This document shows, piece after piece, positions 38,524 to 49,272 of a DNA stretch of 64,000 nt (positions within the stretch are counted from its first letter, which is position 1; each line of letters opens with the position of its first letter). The stretch comes from Nonlabens sp. YIK11 (GTDB lineage: Bacteria > Bacteroidota > Bacteroidia > Flavobacteriales > Flavobacteriaceae), in assembly GCF_001413925.1 (NCBI RefSeq), contig NZ_LBMJ01000001.1, positions 1,321,001-1,385,000 of the forward strand, read 5' to 3'. The notes under the pieces are model-generated. The model was not told where the DNA came from. It saw only the letters and a list, made by a program, of their open reading frames with translations, and did not search any database. The position numbers and the translations under genes are program-made.

Positions 38524-38640
38524 ATGAAAGTTAGAGCATCGATAAAGAAGAGAAGTGCAGATTGTAAAATTGTACGCCGTAAGGGTCGCCTTTACGTTAT
38601 CAACAAAAAGAACCCAAAATTTAAACAAAGACAAGGTTAA
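38524..38640 (+). CDS. rpmJ: 50S ribosomal protein L36 (bL36), zinc-free type
   Basis: A 38-codon gene between infA and rpsM. The product starts [20 protein letters not shown] and ends in KFKQRQG. It has one Cys instead of the three Cys plus His of the zinc-binding form, so it is of the zinc-independent type. Confidence 0.96.
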   Translation: MKVRASIKKRSADCKIVRRKGRLYVINKKNPKFKQRQG

Positions 38641-38643
38641 GCT

Positions 38644-39018
38644 ATGGCTAGAATCGCAGGGGTAGATATACCTAAAAACAAAAGAGGAGAAATAGCACTT
38701 ACTTACATCTATGGTGTAGGTAGAAGTAGAGCTCAAGAAGTTTTATTGTCGACTGGTGTTGGTGTAGATAAGAAGGTAAGTGAATGGGATGATGACGAGA
38801 TCGGTAAGATTCGTAATGCCATCGGTGAATTTACCATTGAAGGTGAATTGCGTTCTGAAACTCAAATGAACATCAAGCGTTTGATGGACATCGGTTGTTA
38901 CAGAGGTATACGTCACAGATCTGGGCTTCCATTAAGAGGTCAGCGTACTAAGAATAACTCTCGTACTCGTAAAGGAAAACGTAAGACTGTTGCTAACAAG
39001 AAGAAAGCAACTAAATAA
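38644..39018 (+). CDS. rpsM: 30S ribosomal protein S13 (uS13)
   Basis: A 124-residue head protein making bridges to the 50S and contacting P-site tRNA through its basic tail. [26 protein letters not shown] and [22 protein letters not shown] are diagnostic. Confidence 0.99.
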   Translation: MARIAGVDIPKNKRGEIALTYIYGVGRSRAQEVLLSTGVGVDKKVSEWDDDEIGKIRNAIGEFTIEGELRSETQMNIKRLMDIGCYRGIRHRSGLPLRGQRTKNNSRTRKGKRKTVANKKKATK

Positions 39019-39030
39019 TAAGTAACTGAT

Positions 39031-39420
39031 ATGGCAAAGTCTAAAACAGTAGCAAAAAAGCGTAAAGTAATCGTTGAAAGTGTAGGTGAGGCTCACATTT
39101 CATCTTCATTTAACAACATACTTGTTTCGCTTACAAATAAAAAAGGAGAAGTCATTTCATGGTCTTCTGCTGGTAAGATGGGCTTTAGAGGTTCAAAAAA
39201 GAATACTCCATATGCAGCGCAACTTGCTGCAGAGGATGCTTCTAAAGTTGCTCACGAGGCAGGACTTAGAAAGGTTAAGGCCTATGTAAAAGGACCAGGG
39301 AATGGTCGTGAAAGTGCGATACGTACCATTCACAATGCTGGTATTGAGGTGACTGAAATTATCGATGTTACTCCATTGCCACACAATGGATGTCGCCCTC
39401 CAAAAAGAAGAAGAGTATAA
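39031..39420 (+). CDS. rpsK: 30S ribosomal protein S11 (uS11)
   Basis: A 129-residue platform protein. [33 protein letters not shown] and the C-terminal [18 protein letters not shown] are standard. The 85-base gap after it, before rpsD, is long for this cluster and contains a potential RNA stem. Confidence 0.99.
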   Translation: MAKSKTVAKKRKVIVESVGEAHISSSFNNILVSLTNKKGEVISWSSAGKMGFRGSKKNTPYAAQLAAEDASKVAHEAGLRKVKAYVKGPGNGRESAIRTIHNAGIEVTEIIDVTPLPHNGCRPPKRRRV

Positions 39421-39431
39421 TTAATTTAATA

Positions 39432-39464
39432 ATATCTGGTGATTATCAGACTGCTGAAGGATAT
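39432..39464 (+). other. Candidate structured leader before rpsD
   Basis: In the 85-base rpsK-rpsD gap, ATATC (39432-39436) can pair with GATAT (39460-39464), with an inner inverted repeat CTGGTGATTATCAG. S4 controls its own operon in other bacteria through a leader RNA, so this position is suggestive; the structure itself is only a short pairing seen by eye. Confidence 0.3.
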
Positions 39465-39505
39465 AGACCTGAATTCACAGTACATCACTTTTAAACAATT
39501 TTATA

Positions 39506-40111
39506 ATGGCAAGATATAGAGGTCCTAAGGCAAAAATTGCTCGTAGATTCAGAGAACCAATTTTTGGCCCTAGTAAAGCATTGGAGAAGAAAAACTATCC
39601 TCCAGGAATGCATGGTAACGCAAGAAGACGTGGAAAAGAGTCTGAATATGCGGTACAACTTAAGGAAAAGCAAAAAGCTAAGTACACTTACGGAATTCTT
39701 GAAAAGCAATTCCGCTTAATGTTTGAAAAAGCAGTTCGTAGTTCTGGTATTACAGGTGAAGTTTTACTTCAGCTAGCAGAGTCTCGTTTGGACAACGTGG
39801 TATACAGAATGGGAATAGCTCGTACCAGAAGAGGTGCTAGACAGCTTGTTTCACACAGACACATTACCGTAAATGGTCAGTTGGTAAACATTCCATCTTA
39901 TCAATTGCAGGCAGGTGATGTTGTTGCAGTTAGAGAAAAATCAAAATCACTTACAGCTATTGACGATGCACTTTCTTCAAATGAGCATGTATATGATTTC
40001 ATTACATTCAACAAGGCCAGCATGTCTGGTACATTTGTAGCAGTTCCAGAAAGAATTCAGATACCTGAAAACATCAAGGAGCAGTTAATTGTTGAATTGT
40101 ATTCTAAATAA
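39506..40111 (+). CDS. rpsD: 30S ribosomal protein S4 (uS4)
   Basis: A 201-residue primary 16S rRNA binder. The S4 domain is seen in [43 protein letters not shown]. The N-terminus [21 protein letters not shown] is of the zinc-free type, without the CxxC pairs. Confidence 0.99.
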   Translation: MARYRGPKAKIARRFREPIFGPSKALEKKNYPPGMHGNARRRGKESEYAVQLKEKQKAKYTYGILEKQFRLMFEKAVRSSGITGEVLLQLAESRLDNVVYRMGIARTRRGARQLVSHRHITVNGQLVNIPSYQLQAGDVVAVREKSKSLTAIDDALSSNEHVYDFITFNKASMSGTFVAVPERIQIPENIKEQLIVELYSK

Positions 40112-40131
40112 TTTTTAACCACATTATTCTT

Positions 40132-41124
40132 ATGGCAATATTAAATTTCCAAAAGCCGGATAAAGTAATCATGATCGATTCAACCGATTTTGAAGGTAAG
40201 TTTGAGTTCAGACCTTTAGAACCAGGATATGGATTGACCGTTGGAAATGCTCTTAGAAGAGTATTACTTTCTTCCTTGGAAGGATTCGCAATAACATCTA
40301 TCAGAATTGAAGGCGTTGATCACGAGTTCTCTACCATTGAAGGAGTGGTTGAAGATGTTACCGAAATAATCCTAAACTTCAAACAAGTTAGATTTAGACG
40401 TCAAATCGACGAGGTAGATAGTGAAGTAGTAAATGTTTCTTTCTCTGGAAAGGATCAATTTACCGCTGGTGATATGCAAAAATATATTTCTGGTTTTCAA
40501 GTATTGAATCCAGAAATGGTAATCTGTAATACAGAATCCTCCATAAATCTTAATCTTGAATTAACTATCGAGAAAGGAAGAGGATATGTACCAGCTGAAG
40601 AAAACAAGAACAGCAGCGCTGCTCTTGGAACTATAGCAATCGACAGTATTTTTACACCTATCAAGAATGTGAAATACAGTATAGAGAACTATCGTGTAGA
40701 GCAAAAAACTGACTATGAGAAGTTGGTATTTGAAATCATCACAGATGGTAGCATTCATCCAAAGCATGCTCTTACTGAGGCTGCAAAAACTTTGATTCAC
40801 CACTTCATGTTATTCTCTGATGAGAGAATTACTCTTGAGGCAGATGAAATTGCTCAGACTGAAACTTATGATGAAGAAAGTCTTCACATGCGTCAGTTGC
40901 TTAAAACTAAACTTGTGGATATGGAACTTTCAGTTCGTGCCCTCAACTGTTTGAAAGCTGCAGAAGTTGAAACTCTTGGAGATCTTGTTTCTTACAACAA
41001 GAATGATCTAATGAAGTTCAGAAACTTTGGTAAGAAGTCTTTGACAGAGTTAGAAGAGTTGGTAAACGTGAAAGGTTTGAATTTTGGTATGGATCTTTCA
41101 AAATATAAATTAGACCGTGACTAG
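40132..41124 (+). CDS. rpoA: DNA-directed RNA polymerase subunit alpha
   Basis: A 330-residue subunit. The N-terminal assembly domain includes [31 protein letters not shown], and the C-terminal domain, contacted by regulators and upstream DNA, has [22 protein letters not shown] and [16 protein letters not shown]. It lies between rpsD and rplQ as in most bacteria. Confidence 0.99.
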   Translation: MAILNFQKPDKVIMIDSTDFEGKFEFRPLEPGYGLTVGNALRRVLLSSLEGFAITSIRIEGVDHEFSTIEGVVEDVTEIILNFKQVRFRRQIDEVDSEVVNVSFSGKDQFTAGDMQKYISGFQVLNPEMVICNTESSINLNLELTIEKGRGYVPAEENKNSSAALGTIAIDSIFTPIKNVKYSIENYRVEQKTDYEKLVFEIITDGSIHPKHALTEAAKTLIHHFMLFSDERITLEADEIAQTETYDEESLHMRQLLKTKLVDMELSVRALNCLKAAEVETLGDLVSYNKNDLMKFRNFGKKSLTELEELVNVKGLNFGMDLSKYKLDRD

Positions 41125-41154
41125 GTTTTCACCTAGTTGTAGAAATAGAAGACA

Positions 41155-41631
41155 ATGAGACACGGAAAAAAAGTAAATCATTTAAGTAGAAAGACAGCAC
41201 ACCGTAAGGCGATGCTTTCTAATATGGCTTGTTCATTAATTGAGCATAAGCGTATTAACACTACTGTTGCAAAAGCAAAAGCTCTTAAACAATTCGTAGA
41301 GCCACTTATAACTAAATCTAAGGCAGACACAACTCACAATCGTCGATTGACTTTTGCTCAATTACGTAGCAAAGAAGCAGTGACAGAATTGTTCAGAGAA
41401 GTAGCTGCAAAAGTCGGTGACCGTCCAGGTGGTTACACTAGAATTATAAAGATGGGTAATAGACTAGGAGATAATGCAGATATGGCATTAATCGAGTTGG
41501 TTGATTACAACGATGTTTACAAAGCAGGCGCTGACACTAAGAAAACTACAAGACGTAGTCGTCGTGGTGGAAAGGCAAAAACTGAAGCTCCTAAAAAGGA
41601 AACTACAGAAGCAACTAATGAGGAAGAGTAA
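41155..41631 (+). CDS. rplQ: 50S ribosomal protein L17 (bL17)
   Basis: Last gene of the cluster, 158 residues. The conserved core [34 protein letters not shown] is followed by a 35-residue Lys/Glu/Thr-rich tail not needed in other phyla and common in Bacteroidota. A hairpin terminator follows 22 bases after the stop. Confidence 0.98.
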   Translation: MRHGKKVNHLSRKTAHRKAMLSNMACSLIEHKRINTTVAKAKALKQFVEPLITKSKADTTHNRRLTFAQLRSKEAVTELFREVAAKVGDRPGGYTRIIKMGNRLGDNADMALIELVDYNDVYKAGADTKKTTRRSRRGGKAKTEAPKKETTEATNEEE

Positions 41632-41653
41632 AAAACCCTTCATAAACAATTAT

Positions 41654-41690
41654 AAAAGGATTAATGTTTCGGCATTGATCCTTTTTTTTT
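41654..41690 (+). terminator. Terminator of the ribosomal protein cluster
   Basis: Thirteen-base stem AAAAGGATTAATG / CATTGATCCTTTT (one G-T pair) with loop TTTCGG, followed by a run of T. It separates rplQ from the carA promoter. Confidence 0.9.
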
Positions 41691-41695
41691 ATCAT

Positions 41696-41703
41696 TATTT
41701 TTG
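41696..41703 (+). promoter_or_regulatory. -7 promoter box of carA, four bases from the ATG
   Basis: TATTTTTG, then AATT, then the carA ATG. A TTG at 41675-41677 lies 18 bases upstream within the arm of the rplQ terminator and could serve as the -33 box. The spacing predicts a leaderless carA-eno mRNA. Confidence 0.6.
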
Positions 41704-41707
41704 AATT

Positions 41708-44112
<2,405 letters not shown>

Positions 44113-44133
44113 TTGATCTTGTCAATTAAAAGC

Positions 44134-44159
44134 AAAGCCATCCTTCGGGATGGCTTTTT
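44134..44159 (+). terminator. Terminator of carA-eno
   Basis: Ten-base stem AAAGCCATCC / GGATGGCTTT closed by a TTCG tetraloop and followed by T residues, 21 bases after the eno stop. Confidence 0.92.
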
Positions 44160-44216
44160 GCGTTATGAATTTTTGTTCTCCCTATGGTATTTGGAGTGGT
44201 GATGTTGATGGTTGTA

Positions 44217-44236
44217 TTCGCTTTCGCGAAAGCGAA
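44217..44236. repeat. Palindromic element copy 8 (eno-gltA gap)
   Basis: Perfect 20-bp palindrome TTCGCTTTCGCGAAAGCGAA in the 287-base gap between eno and gltA. Apart from this copy, the eno terminator and the gltA promoter box, I see nothing else in the gap. Confidence 0.95.
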
Positions 44237-44365
44237 CTATCTTAAATTAACCTACAATTTTAGTTTCTTGCATTTGGTGACCTTGATTCACTACGATTAT
44301 TCCAAAATTTATACTAAAGTCCGAAACATCAATTGATAAAATTTCAATTTGATAAGTTCCAGTCG

Positions 44366-44373
44366 TATTTTTG
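44366..44373 (+). promoter_or_regulatory. Candidate -7 promoter box of gltA
   Basis: TATTTTTG, a full TAnnTTTG match, 26 bases before the gltA ATG. The nearest TTTG upstream is 14 bases away, short of ideal. A three-codon frame (ATG AAA AAA TAA, 44385-44396) sits in the predicted leader, in frame with gltA. Confidence 0.45.
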
Positions 44374-44399
44374 AGAGAACGATAATGAAAAAATAAATA

Positions 44400-45686
44400 A
44401 TGGCAGATAAAGCAATACTGGATATAGATGGAGAAAAGTTTGAGTTTCCCATTATAACTGGAACAGAGAACGAAAGAGCAATCGATATCAAATCCTTGCG
44501 CAGCGCAACTAATGGTGTTGTAACCATCGACCCTGGATATAAAAATACGGGTAGTTGTACGAGCGCAATCACGTTCCTAAATGGAGAAGAAGGAATCCTG
44601 AGATATCGTGGCTATGCCATTGAAGATCTTGCTGAAAAGGCAAGCTTTCTAGAGGTCTCTTACCTATTGATCTTTGGAGAACTTCCTACAAAGGAGCAAC
44701 TCAATAAATTTCACTCAGATATCAAGGCTCAATCTCACGTAGATGAGGATGTGAAAAAAATCCTTGATGGTTTCCCTAAGTCGGCTCACCCCATGGGTGT
44801 TCTATCCTCATTGACGAGCGCGCTCATTGCCTTCAATCCAGCTTCTGTAAATGTGGAGAGTGAAGAAGACATGTATAAGGCCATTGTCAATATCATGGGT
44901 AAATTCCCAGTTTTGGTTGCATGGGCTTTGCGTAAGAGAACTGGACAACCATTGGATTATGGTGATGACAACCTGGGTTATGTAGAGAACATACTTAAAA
45001 TGATGTTCAAGAAACCTAATTCAGAATATAAAGCAGATAAAGTAGTTGTAGATGCACTGGATAAATTACTTATCCTTCATGCTGACCATGAGCAGAATTG
45101 TTCTACTAGTACCGTACGTATCGTTGGATCTTCACACGCAGGATTGTTTGCAAGTTTAAGTGCAGGTATCAATGCCTTATGGGGACCATTACATGGTGGT
45201 GCTAATCAGGCCGTTCTTGAAATGTTGGAAGCAATCAAGGAAGATGGTGGTGATACAAAGAAATATATGGGCAAAGCTAAGGATAAGGAGGATCCTTTCC
45301 GTTTGATGGGCTTTGGACATAGGGTATATAAAAACTTTGATCCACGAGCGAAAATTATCAAGAAAGCTGCAGACGAGGTACTTGCAGACTTAGGTGTTGA
45401 TGACCCAATTCTTGATATTGCCAAAGGACTTGAGAAAGAAGCGTTGAGCGATCCTTATTTTGTAGATCGCAAATTGTATCCTAATGTAGATTTCTATTCA
45501 GGAATTATCTATAGAGCCATGAACATACCTGTAGAAATGTTTACAGTAATGTTTGCTCTAGGTAGGTTGCCAGGATGGATCGCACAATGGAAGGAAATGC
45601 GTGAGAATAAAGAGCCTATAGGCCGTCCTCGTCAAATTTACACTGGTGAGACGCACAGACCTTTCAAAGAAGTTTCTGAACGATAG
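44400..45686 (+). CDS. gltA: Citrate synthase
   Basis: Condenses oxaloacetate and acetyl-CoA at the entry of the TCA cycle. The 428-residue protein belongs to the large hexameric type of Gram-negative bacteria, with the N-terminal extension MADKAILDIDGEKFEFPII. Catalytic residues sit in ILHADHEQNCSTSTVR, GPLHGGANQAVLEML (His) and MGFGHRVYKNFDPRAK (His), with the catalytic Asp in PNVDFYSGIIY. It is a single-gene unit with its own promoter box and terminator. Confidence 0.99.
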   Translation: MADKAILDIDGEKFEFPIITGTENERAIDIKSLRSATNGVVTIDPGYKNTGSCTSAITFLNGEEGILRYRGYAIEDLAEKASFLEVSYLLIFGELPTKEQLNKFHSDIKAQSHVDEDVKKILDGFPKSAHPMGVLSSLTSALIAFNPASVNVESEEDMYKAIVNIMGKFPVLVAWALRKRTGQPLDYGDDNLGYVENILKMMFKKPNSEYKADKVVVDALDKLLILHADHEQNCSTSTVRIVGSSHAGLFASLSAGINALWGPLHGGANQAVLEMLEAIKEDGGDTKKYMGKAKDKEDPFRLMGFGHRVYKNFDPRAKIIKKAADEVLADLGVDDPILDIAKGLEKEALSDPYFVDRKLYPNVDFYSGIIYRAMNIPVEMFTVMFALGRLPGWIAQWKEMRENKEPIGRPRQIYTGETHRPFKEVSER

Positions 45687-45710
45687 AACTATTAGAAAAA
45701 TCAACTTTGA

Positions 45711-45739
45711 AAACCCAAGCAAACTTGCTTGGGTTTTTT
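45711..45739 (+). terminator. Terminator of gltA
   Basis: Stem AAACCCAAGC / GCTTGGGTTT with loop AAACTT, followed by more T residues, 24 bases after the gltA stop. Confidence 0.9.
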
Positions 45740-45807
45740 GGTATCTATCGTGTGATAAAAAATGGTAAAACAATAATTTTTACGACCATTATCCTGAAGT
45801 AAGAAAG

Positions 45808-45815
45808 TATTTTTG
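45808..45815 (+). promoter_or_regulatory. -7 promoter box of the DDAH-like gene, four bases from the ATG
   Basis: TATTTTTG, then ACCT, then ATG. Full TAnnTTTG match and the same four-base spacing as at carA, rlmB and pyrE. No TTTG is seen at the usual -33 distance. Confidence 0.55.
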
Positions 45816-45819
45816 ACCT

Positions 45820-46740
45820 ATGAATCGACTGAATTTACATGTTAAGGACGAGACCTCAAGATTAAGAGCCGTAGTGCTGGGAACGGCGCGCAGCAATGGG
45901 CCTGTGCCAGATCTTAAGGACGCTTATGATCCTAAATCCAGACAGCATATCCTTGCAGGTACCTATCCTAAAATTGAGGATATGGTGAGTGAAATGGAAG
46001 CCGTTGCTACAGTTTTTGAAAAGTATGATGTTCAGGTCTTTAGGCCCAAACAGATTGAAGATTGCAACCAGATATTTACCAGGGACATAGGCTTTGTTAT
46101 TGACGATGTTTTTGTCAAGGCTAATATTCTACCAGATCGCGAGGAAGAACTCGAGGCGATCAAACACGTCATCGATCTAGTCGACCCAAAGAAAGTGATT
46201 AGACCGCCAGAAGAAGTCCATATTGAAGGTGGCGACGTGATGCTTTTTGGAGAGTACATTTTTGTAGGTACTTATCGCGGTGCCGATTATGCTGATTATA
46301 TCATTGCCCGGACGAATGTAGAAGGAGTTGATTGGCTCAAGGAAACGTTCCCACATAAAAAAGTAGTATCCTTCAATCTGCGGAAGGATAACCTAGATCC
46401 CTACAACAATGCACTACACTTGGATTGCTGCTTCCAACCCGTAGGAAATGGTAAATGCATCATTTACAAAGGTGGTTTTTTACAGGAAGAGGAATATCAG
46501 TTTTTGGTAGATCTATTTGGTGAAGAAAACTGTTTTGAGATTACTAGAGAAGAAATGTACCACATGAACTCCAATGTGTTTTCCATCGCGCCAGATGTAG
46601 TGGTTTCAGAGCGTAATTTTACCAGACTCAATAACTGGTTGCGCAGCCATAACATTACCGTAGAAGAAGTTCCCTATGCCGAAATTTCAAAACAAGAAGG
46701 CCTTTTACGTTGTTCCACATTGCCCCTAATTAGAGATTAA
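45820..46740 (+). CDS. Dimethylarginine dimethylaminohydrolase-like amidinotransferase-fold protein
   Basis: A 306-residue guanidino-group-modifying enzyme of the arginine deiminase/DDAH superfamily. Catalytic features are visible: EGGD (residues 136-139), His 200 in NALHLDCC, and the nucleophile Cys 298 in GLLRCSTLPLIRD at the very end. The start MNRLNLHVKDETSRLRAVVLG matches close relatives. Substrate could be arginine, a methylarginine or a related guanidine; sequence alone does not decide. It shares one base with the next gene (TAATG), also of this fold, so the two probably act in one pathway. Confidence 0.85.
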   Translation: MNRLNLHVKDETSRLRAVVLGTARSNGPVPDLKDAYDPKSRQHILAGTYPKIEDMVSEMEAVATVFEKYDVQVFRPKQIEDCNQIFTRDIGFVIDDVFVKANILPDREEELEAIKHVIDLVDPKKVIRPPEEVHIEGGDVMLFGEYIFVGTYRGADYADYIIARTNVEGVDWLKETFPHKKVVSFNLRKDNLDPYNNALHLDCCFQPVGNGKCIIYKGGFLQEEEYQFLVDLFGEENCFEITREEMYHMNSNVFSIAPDVVVSERNFTRLNNWLRSHNITVEEVPYAEISKQEGLLRCSTLPLIRD

Positions 46741-47684
46741 TGAAACAAATTACCGATACCATTCTCATGGTGCGTCCAGTGCAGTTCCGATTGAATGAAG
46801 AGACTGCAGTAAATAACTATTATCAGGATCAGCAGTTCCATAAGGAGATCAAAAACGCCGTTGCCAATCAACGAGCGCAGGAAGAATTTGACGCTTTCGC
46901 GAAAGCGTTACAAGACAACAACATCAACGTTATCATCGTCCAGGATGACAACAAACATGACACTCCAGATTCGGTTTTCCCAAATAACTGGCTGTCCACA
47001 CACGAGAATGGTACCGCAGTTTTGTATCCCATGTTTGCACCCAACCGCAGGCTGGAACGCAGGCCAGAAGTTCTAGAAGCGCTGGAAGAAAACGGCTTTG
47101 TAATAGAAGATGTCATGGACTACACCAGCGCTGAAGATGAGGAGATCTTCCTGGAAGGAACTGGCAGCCTTCTACTAGATCGCGCTAACGACGTCGCTTA
47201 CTGCAGCATATCGCCACGAGCTGACGAGGATTTATTCATTGAGTTTTGTGAAGATTTTGAATACACACCAGTCGTGTTTACGGCCTATCAAAATGTAGGC
47301 GATGCCAGATTACCCATTTATCATACTAATGTGATGATGGCTCTAGGTGAAGAATATGCTGTGATCTGTCTGGATGCTATTGATAGTAAAGCCGAGGTCA
47401 AAAACGTGCTCCACCATTTAAAGCGCACCAATAAGGAAGTCATCAATATTACTGAAGCGCAAGTCGAAAGTTTTGCTGGAAATATGATACAAGTGAAGAA
47501 TAGCGAAGGCAAGAAGTTTCTCGTCATGAGCAACCAGGCCTATGAATCACTTACCGAAGCGCAGATCAACAAACTAGAGAAGTACAACGAAATCATCCAT
47601 CCAGACATTAAAACTATAGAGACCTTAGGCGGTGGCAGCGTACGCTGTATGATGGCAGAGGTTTTTTTGCCTAGAAAAGTGTAG
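46740..47684 (+). CDS. ctlX: Citrulline utilization hydrolase CtlX-like
   Basis: A second amidinotransferase-fold enzyme, 314 residues, matching the CtlX group (TDTILMVRPVQFRLNEETAVNNYYQ start). Catalytic residues are expected in EIFLEGTGSLLLDR (Glu), YHTNVMMALG (His near 198) and GGGSVRCMMAEVFLP (Cys near 303). In the CtlX proposal the enzyme hydrolyses citrulline to ornithine; pairing with the DDAH-like protein would then link arginine, citrulline and ornithine, an inference. A palindrome copy encodes DAFAKALQ near residue 52. Confidence 0.85.
   Translation: MKQITDTILMVRPVQFRLNEETAVNNYYQDQQFHKEIKNAVANQRAQEEFDAFAKALQDNNINVIIVQDDNKHDTPDSVFPNNWLSTHENGTAVLYPMFAPNRRLERRPEVLEALEENGFVIEDVMDYTSAEDEEIFLEGTGSLLLDRANDVAYCSISPRADEDLFIEFCEDFEYTPVVFTAYQNVGDARLPIYHTNVMMALGEEYAVICLDAIDSKAEVKNVLHHLKRTNKEVINITEAQVESFAGNMIQVKNSEGKKFLVMSNQAYESLTEAQINKLEKYNEIIHPDIKTIETLGGGSVRCMMAEVFLPRKV
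46891..46908. repeat. Palindromic element copy 9 (in ctlX)
   Basis: Perfect 18-bp palindrome ACGCTTTCGCGAAAGCGT, the only copy whose outer bases are A and T in this order. It is read as DAFAKAL. Confidence 0.95.
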
Positions 47685-47740
47685 CTGGTATTACATAGGG
47701 CGGTTTCTTGTGTTTACCATTTTGAATCGGGAATAAGAAA

Positions 47741-49168
47741 CTACTTACCAGTCGCAATATGTTTGATCATTCCTGCAAAAATAAAATAGTGAAAGGGCAA
47801 CATACTGTACCAGTACAACCTGCCCCAAAGTCCTCGTGGTCTAAAAGTAGCCGTCTGGTGAACGACATTATCTTCATCGATTTCAAACTCTAACCAGGCT
47901 TCTCCTGGGACGCGCATTTCGGCAAAAAGTAAAAGGCGTCTTTCTTGACGGTCTGCTACGAGAACACGCCAGAAGTCCAATGAATCACCAGAATGTATTT
48001 TGGTCTGATTCGTGCGTCCGCGGCGCAGACCAACGCCACCAAAAAGCTTGTCCAGATAACCGCGTATTTTCCAAAGGAAGTCGGCATAATAATATCCATT
48101 GTTGCCGCCTATCGCCCATATGCGATTGAGCGCCTCTTCAGGTTCTTCTGTTTTATAGGTTTGGGCATCGCGCAGACAACCAAATCGTGGAACCTGTTTG
48201 AACTTGTTGATGTTGTACTTGAACCTACCGCTCACCATACTGTCCTTCCAACTACTGGCGACGTTGTTTTGCTCGATTTTGGCAAAAGCCATATTCAAGG
48301 CTTCTTTATAGGTATAAAGCTCGATGCCTAGATCTTCCGCAAGTGAGTTTTCCTTGGCTACCACTTCGACAGACATGCTGTTTACCAGATTGCGTGCTAA
48401 TTTATAGGAAGTACTCGTCACAAAGTACAACCAGTAGGAACTTAGTTTAGGAGTCATGACCGGTACCGTCAGGATGGTCAGGTGCAAATTTCTGTTTTCA
48501 GAATATTGCTGCATCATCTGTTTGTAGGTGAGTACATTCTTGCCGCCTATATCATAGGATTGATTATAACTCACCTCGCGACCCAATACACCTATCAGGA
48601 AACTCATCACATTGCGTATCGCGATAGGATGTGTCTTGGTATTGACCCATTTAGGCGTGATCATGATAGGTAATTTCTCGCATAGATCACGTATGATTTC
48701 AAAGGAAGAACTACCGCTGCCCACGATGATTCCAGCACGTAGTACCGTCGTAGGAATGTCACTTGCACTAAGAATTTCTTCAACTCGCTTTCGCGAAAGC
48801 AAGTGTTTGCTCAACACATCTTGGTTCACAATTCCAGATAGGTAGATGATCTGTTTGCAACTTGTGTGAGCCAGCTGTTCCAAAAAATTGGTCGCACTAT
48901 CGGCTTCCATTTTGTCAAAACTCTCTGTACTACTGGTCATGGAATGGATCAGGTAATACGCCACATCAATATCTGCAGGAATGGGATTGACCTCTGGTAA
49001 GTCCAGAAAATCGATCTCGATAATCTCGACCTGCGATCGCACCTCATCAGGCACGGATAATCGACTCGCACTACGCACGGCACAGACGACCTCGTGGTCT
49101 TCTTTGAGTAGTTCGTAGAGTAGGCGCACGCCTATGTAACCGTTTGCTCCTGTAAGTAGTACCTTCAT
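47741..49168 (-). CDS. NAD(P)-binding SDR-type protein with DUF2867 domain
   Basis: A 475-residue protein with an N-terminal Rossmann fold of the atypical SDR type: MKVLLTGANGYIGVRLL has the GxxGxxG motif (residues 7-13), and YYLIHSMTSS and IYLSGIVNQ follow. The C-terminal 170 residues (RFKYNINKFKQVPRFGCLRD onward, with RVLVADRQERRLLLFAEMRVPGEAWLEFEI) match DUF2867, which has a lipid-binding-like fold. A TATCTTTA box ends four bases before the ATG. A palindrome copy encodes LSRKR near residue 127. Substrate unknown. Confidence 0.82.
   Translation of the reverse strand: MKVLLTGANGYIGVRLLYELLKEDHEVVCAVRSASRLSVPDEVRSQVEIIEIDFLDLPEVNPIPADIDVAYYLIHSMTSSTESFDKMEADSATNFLEQLAHTSCKQIIYLSGIVNQDVLSKHLLSRKRVEEILSASDIPTTVLRAGIIVGSGSSSFEIIRDLCEKLPIMITPKWVNTKTHPIAIRNVMSFLIGVLGREVSYNQSYDIGGKNVLTYKQMMQQYSENRNLHLTILTVPVMTPKLSSYWLYFVTSTSYKLARNLVNSMSVEVVAKENSLAEDLGIELYTYKEALNMAFAKIEQNNVASSWKDSMVSGRFKYNINKFKQVPRFGCLRDAQTYKTEEPEEALNRIWAIGGNNGYYYADFLWKIRGYLDKLFGGVGLRRGRTNQTKIHSGDSLDFWRVLVADRQERRLLLFAEMRVPGEAWLEFEIDEDNVVHQTATFRPRGLWGRLYWYSMLPFHYFIFAGMIKHIATGK
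48787..48800. repeat. Palindromic element copy 10 (in SDR gene)
   Basis: Perfect 14-bp core GCTTTCGCGAAAGC. The left flank continues TC as in longer copies but the right flank reads AA instead of GA, so this is the shortest exact copy. Coding strand reads LSRKR. Confidence 0.9.
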
Positions 49169-49172
49169 ATTA

Positions 49173-49180
49173 TAAAGATA
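49173..49180 (-). promoter_or_regulatory. -7-like promoter box of the SDR gene, four bases from the ATG
   Basis: The minus strand reads TATCTTTA-TAAT-ATG. It differs from TAnnTTTG only at the last base and has the four-base spacing seen at five other genes. Confidence 0.4.
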
Positions 49181-49222
49181 GGTGGTGGTAGCTCGTGGTT
49201 GTGATACGATGGTGTTAAAACA

Positions 49223-49252
49223 ACAAACGCCGCTCCTGGGAGCGACGTTTGT
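49223..49252 (-). terminator. Terminator of the ABC permease-peptidase operon
   Basis: Stem ACAAACG-C-CGCTCC / GGAGCG-A-CGTTTGT with one mismatch and a two-base loop, 20 bases after the stop of the M1 fusion gene. On the minus strand the 3' side continues TTGTTGTTTT. Confidence 0.75.
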
Positions 49253-49272
49253 ATAATTAGTGGAATAAAGAC

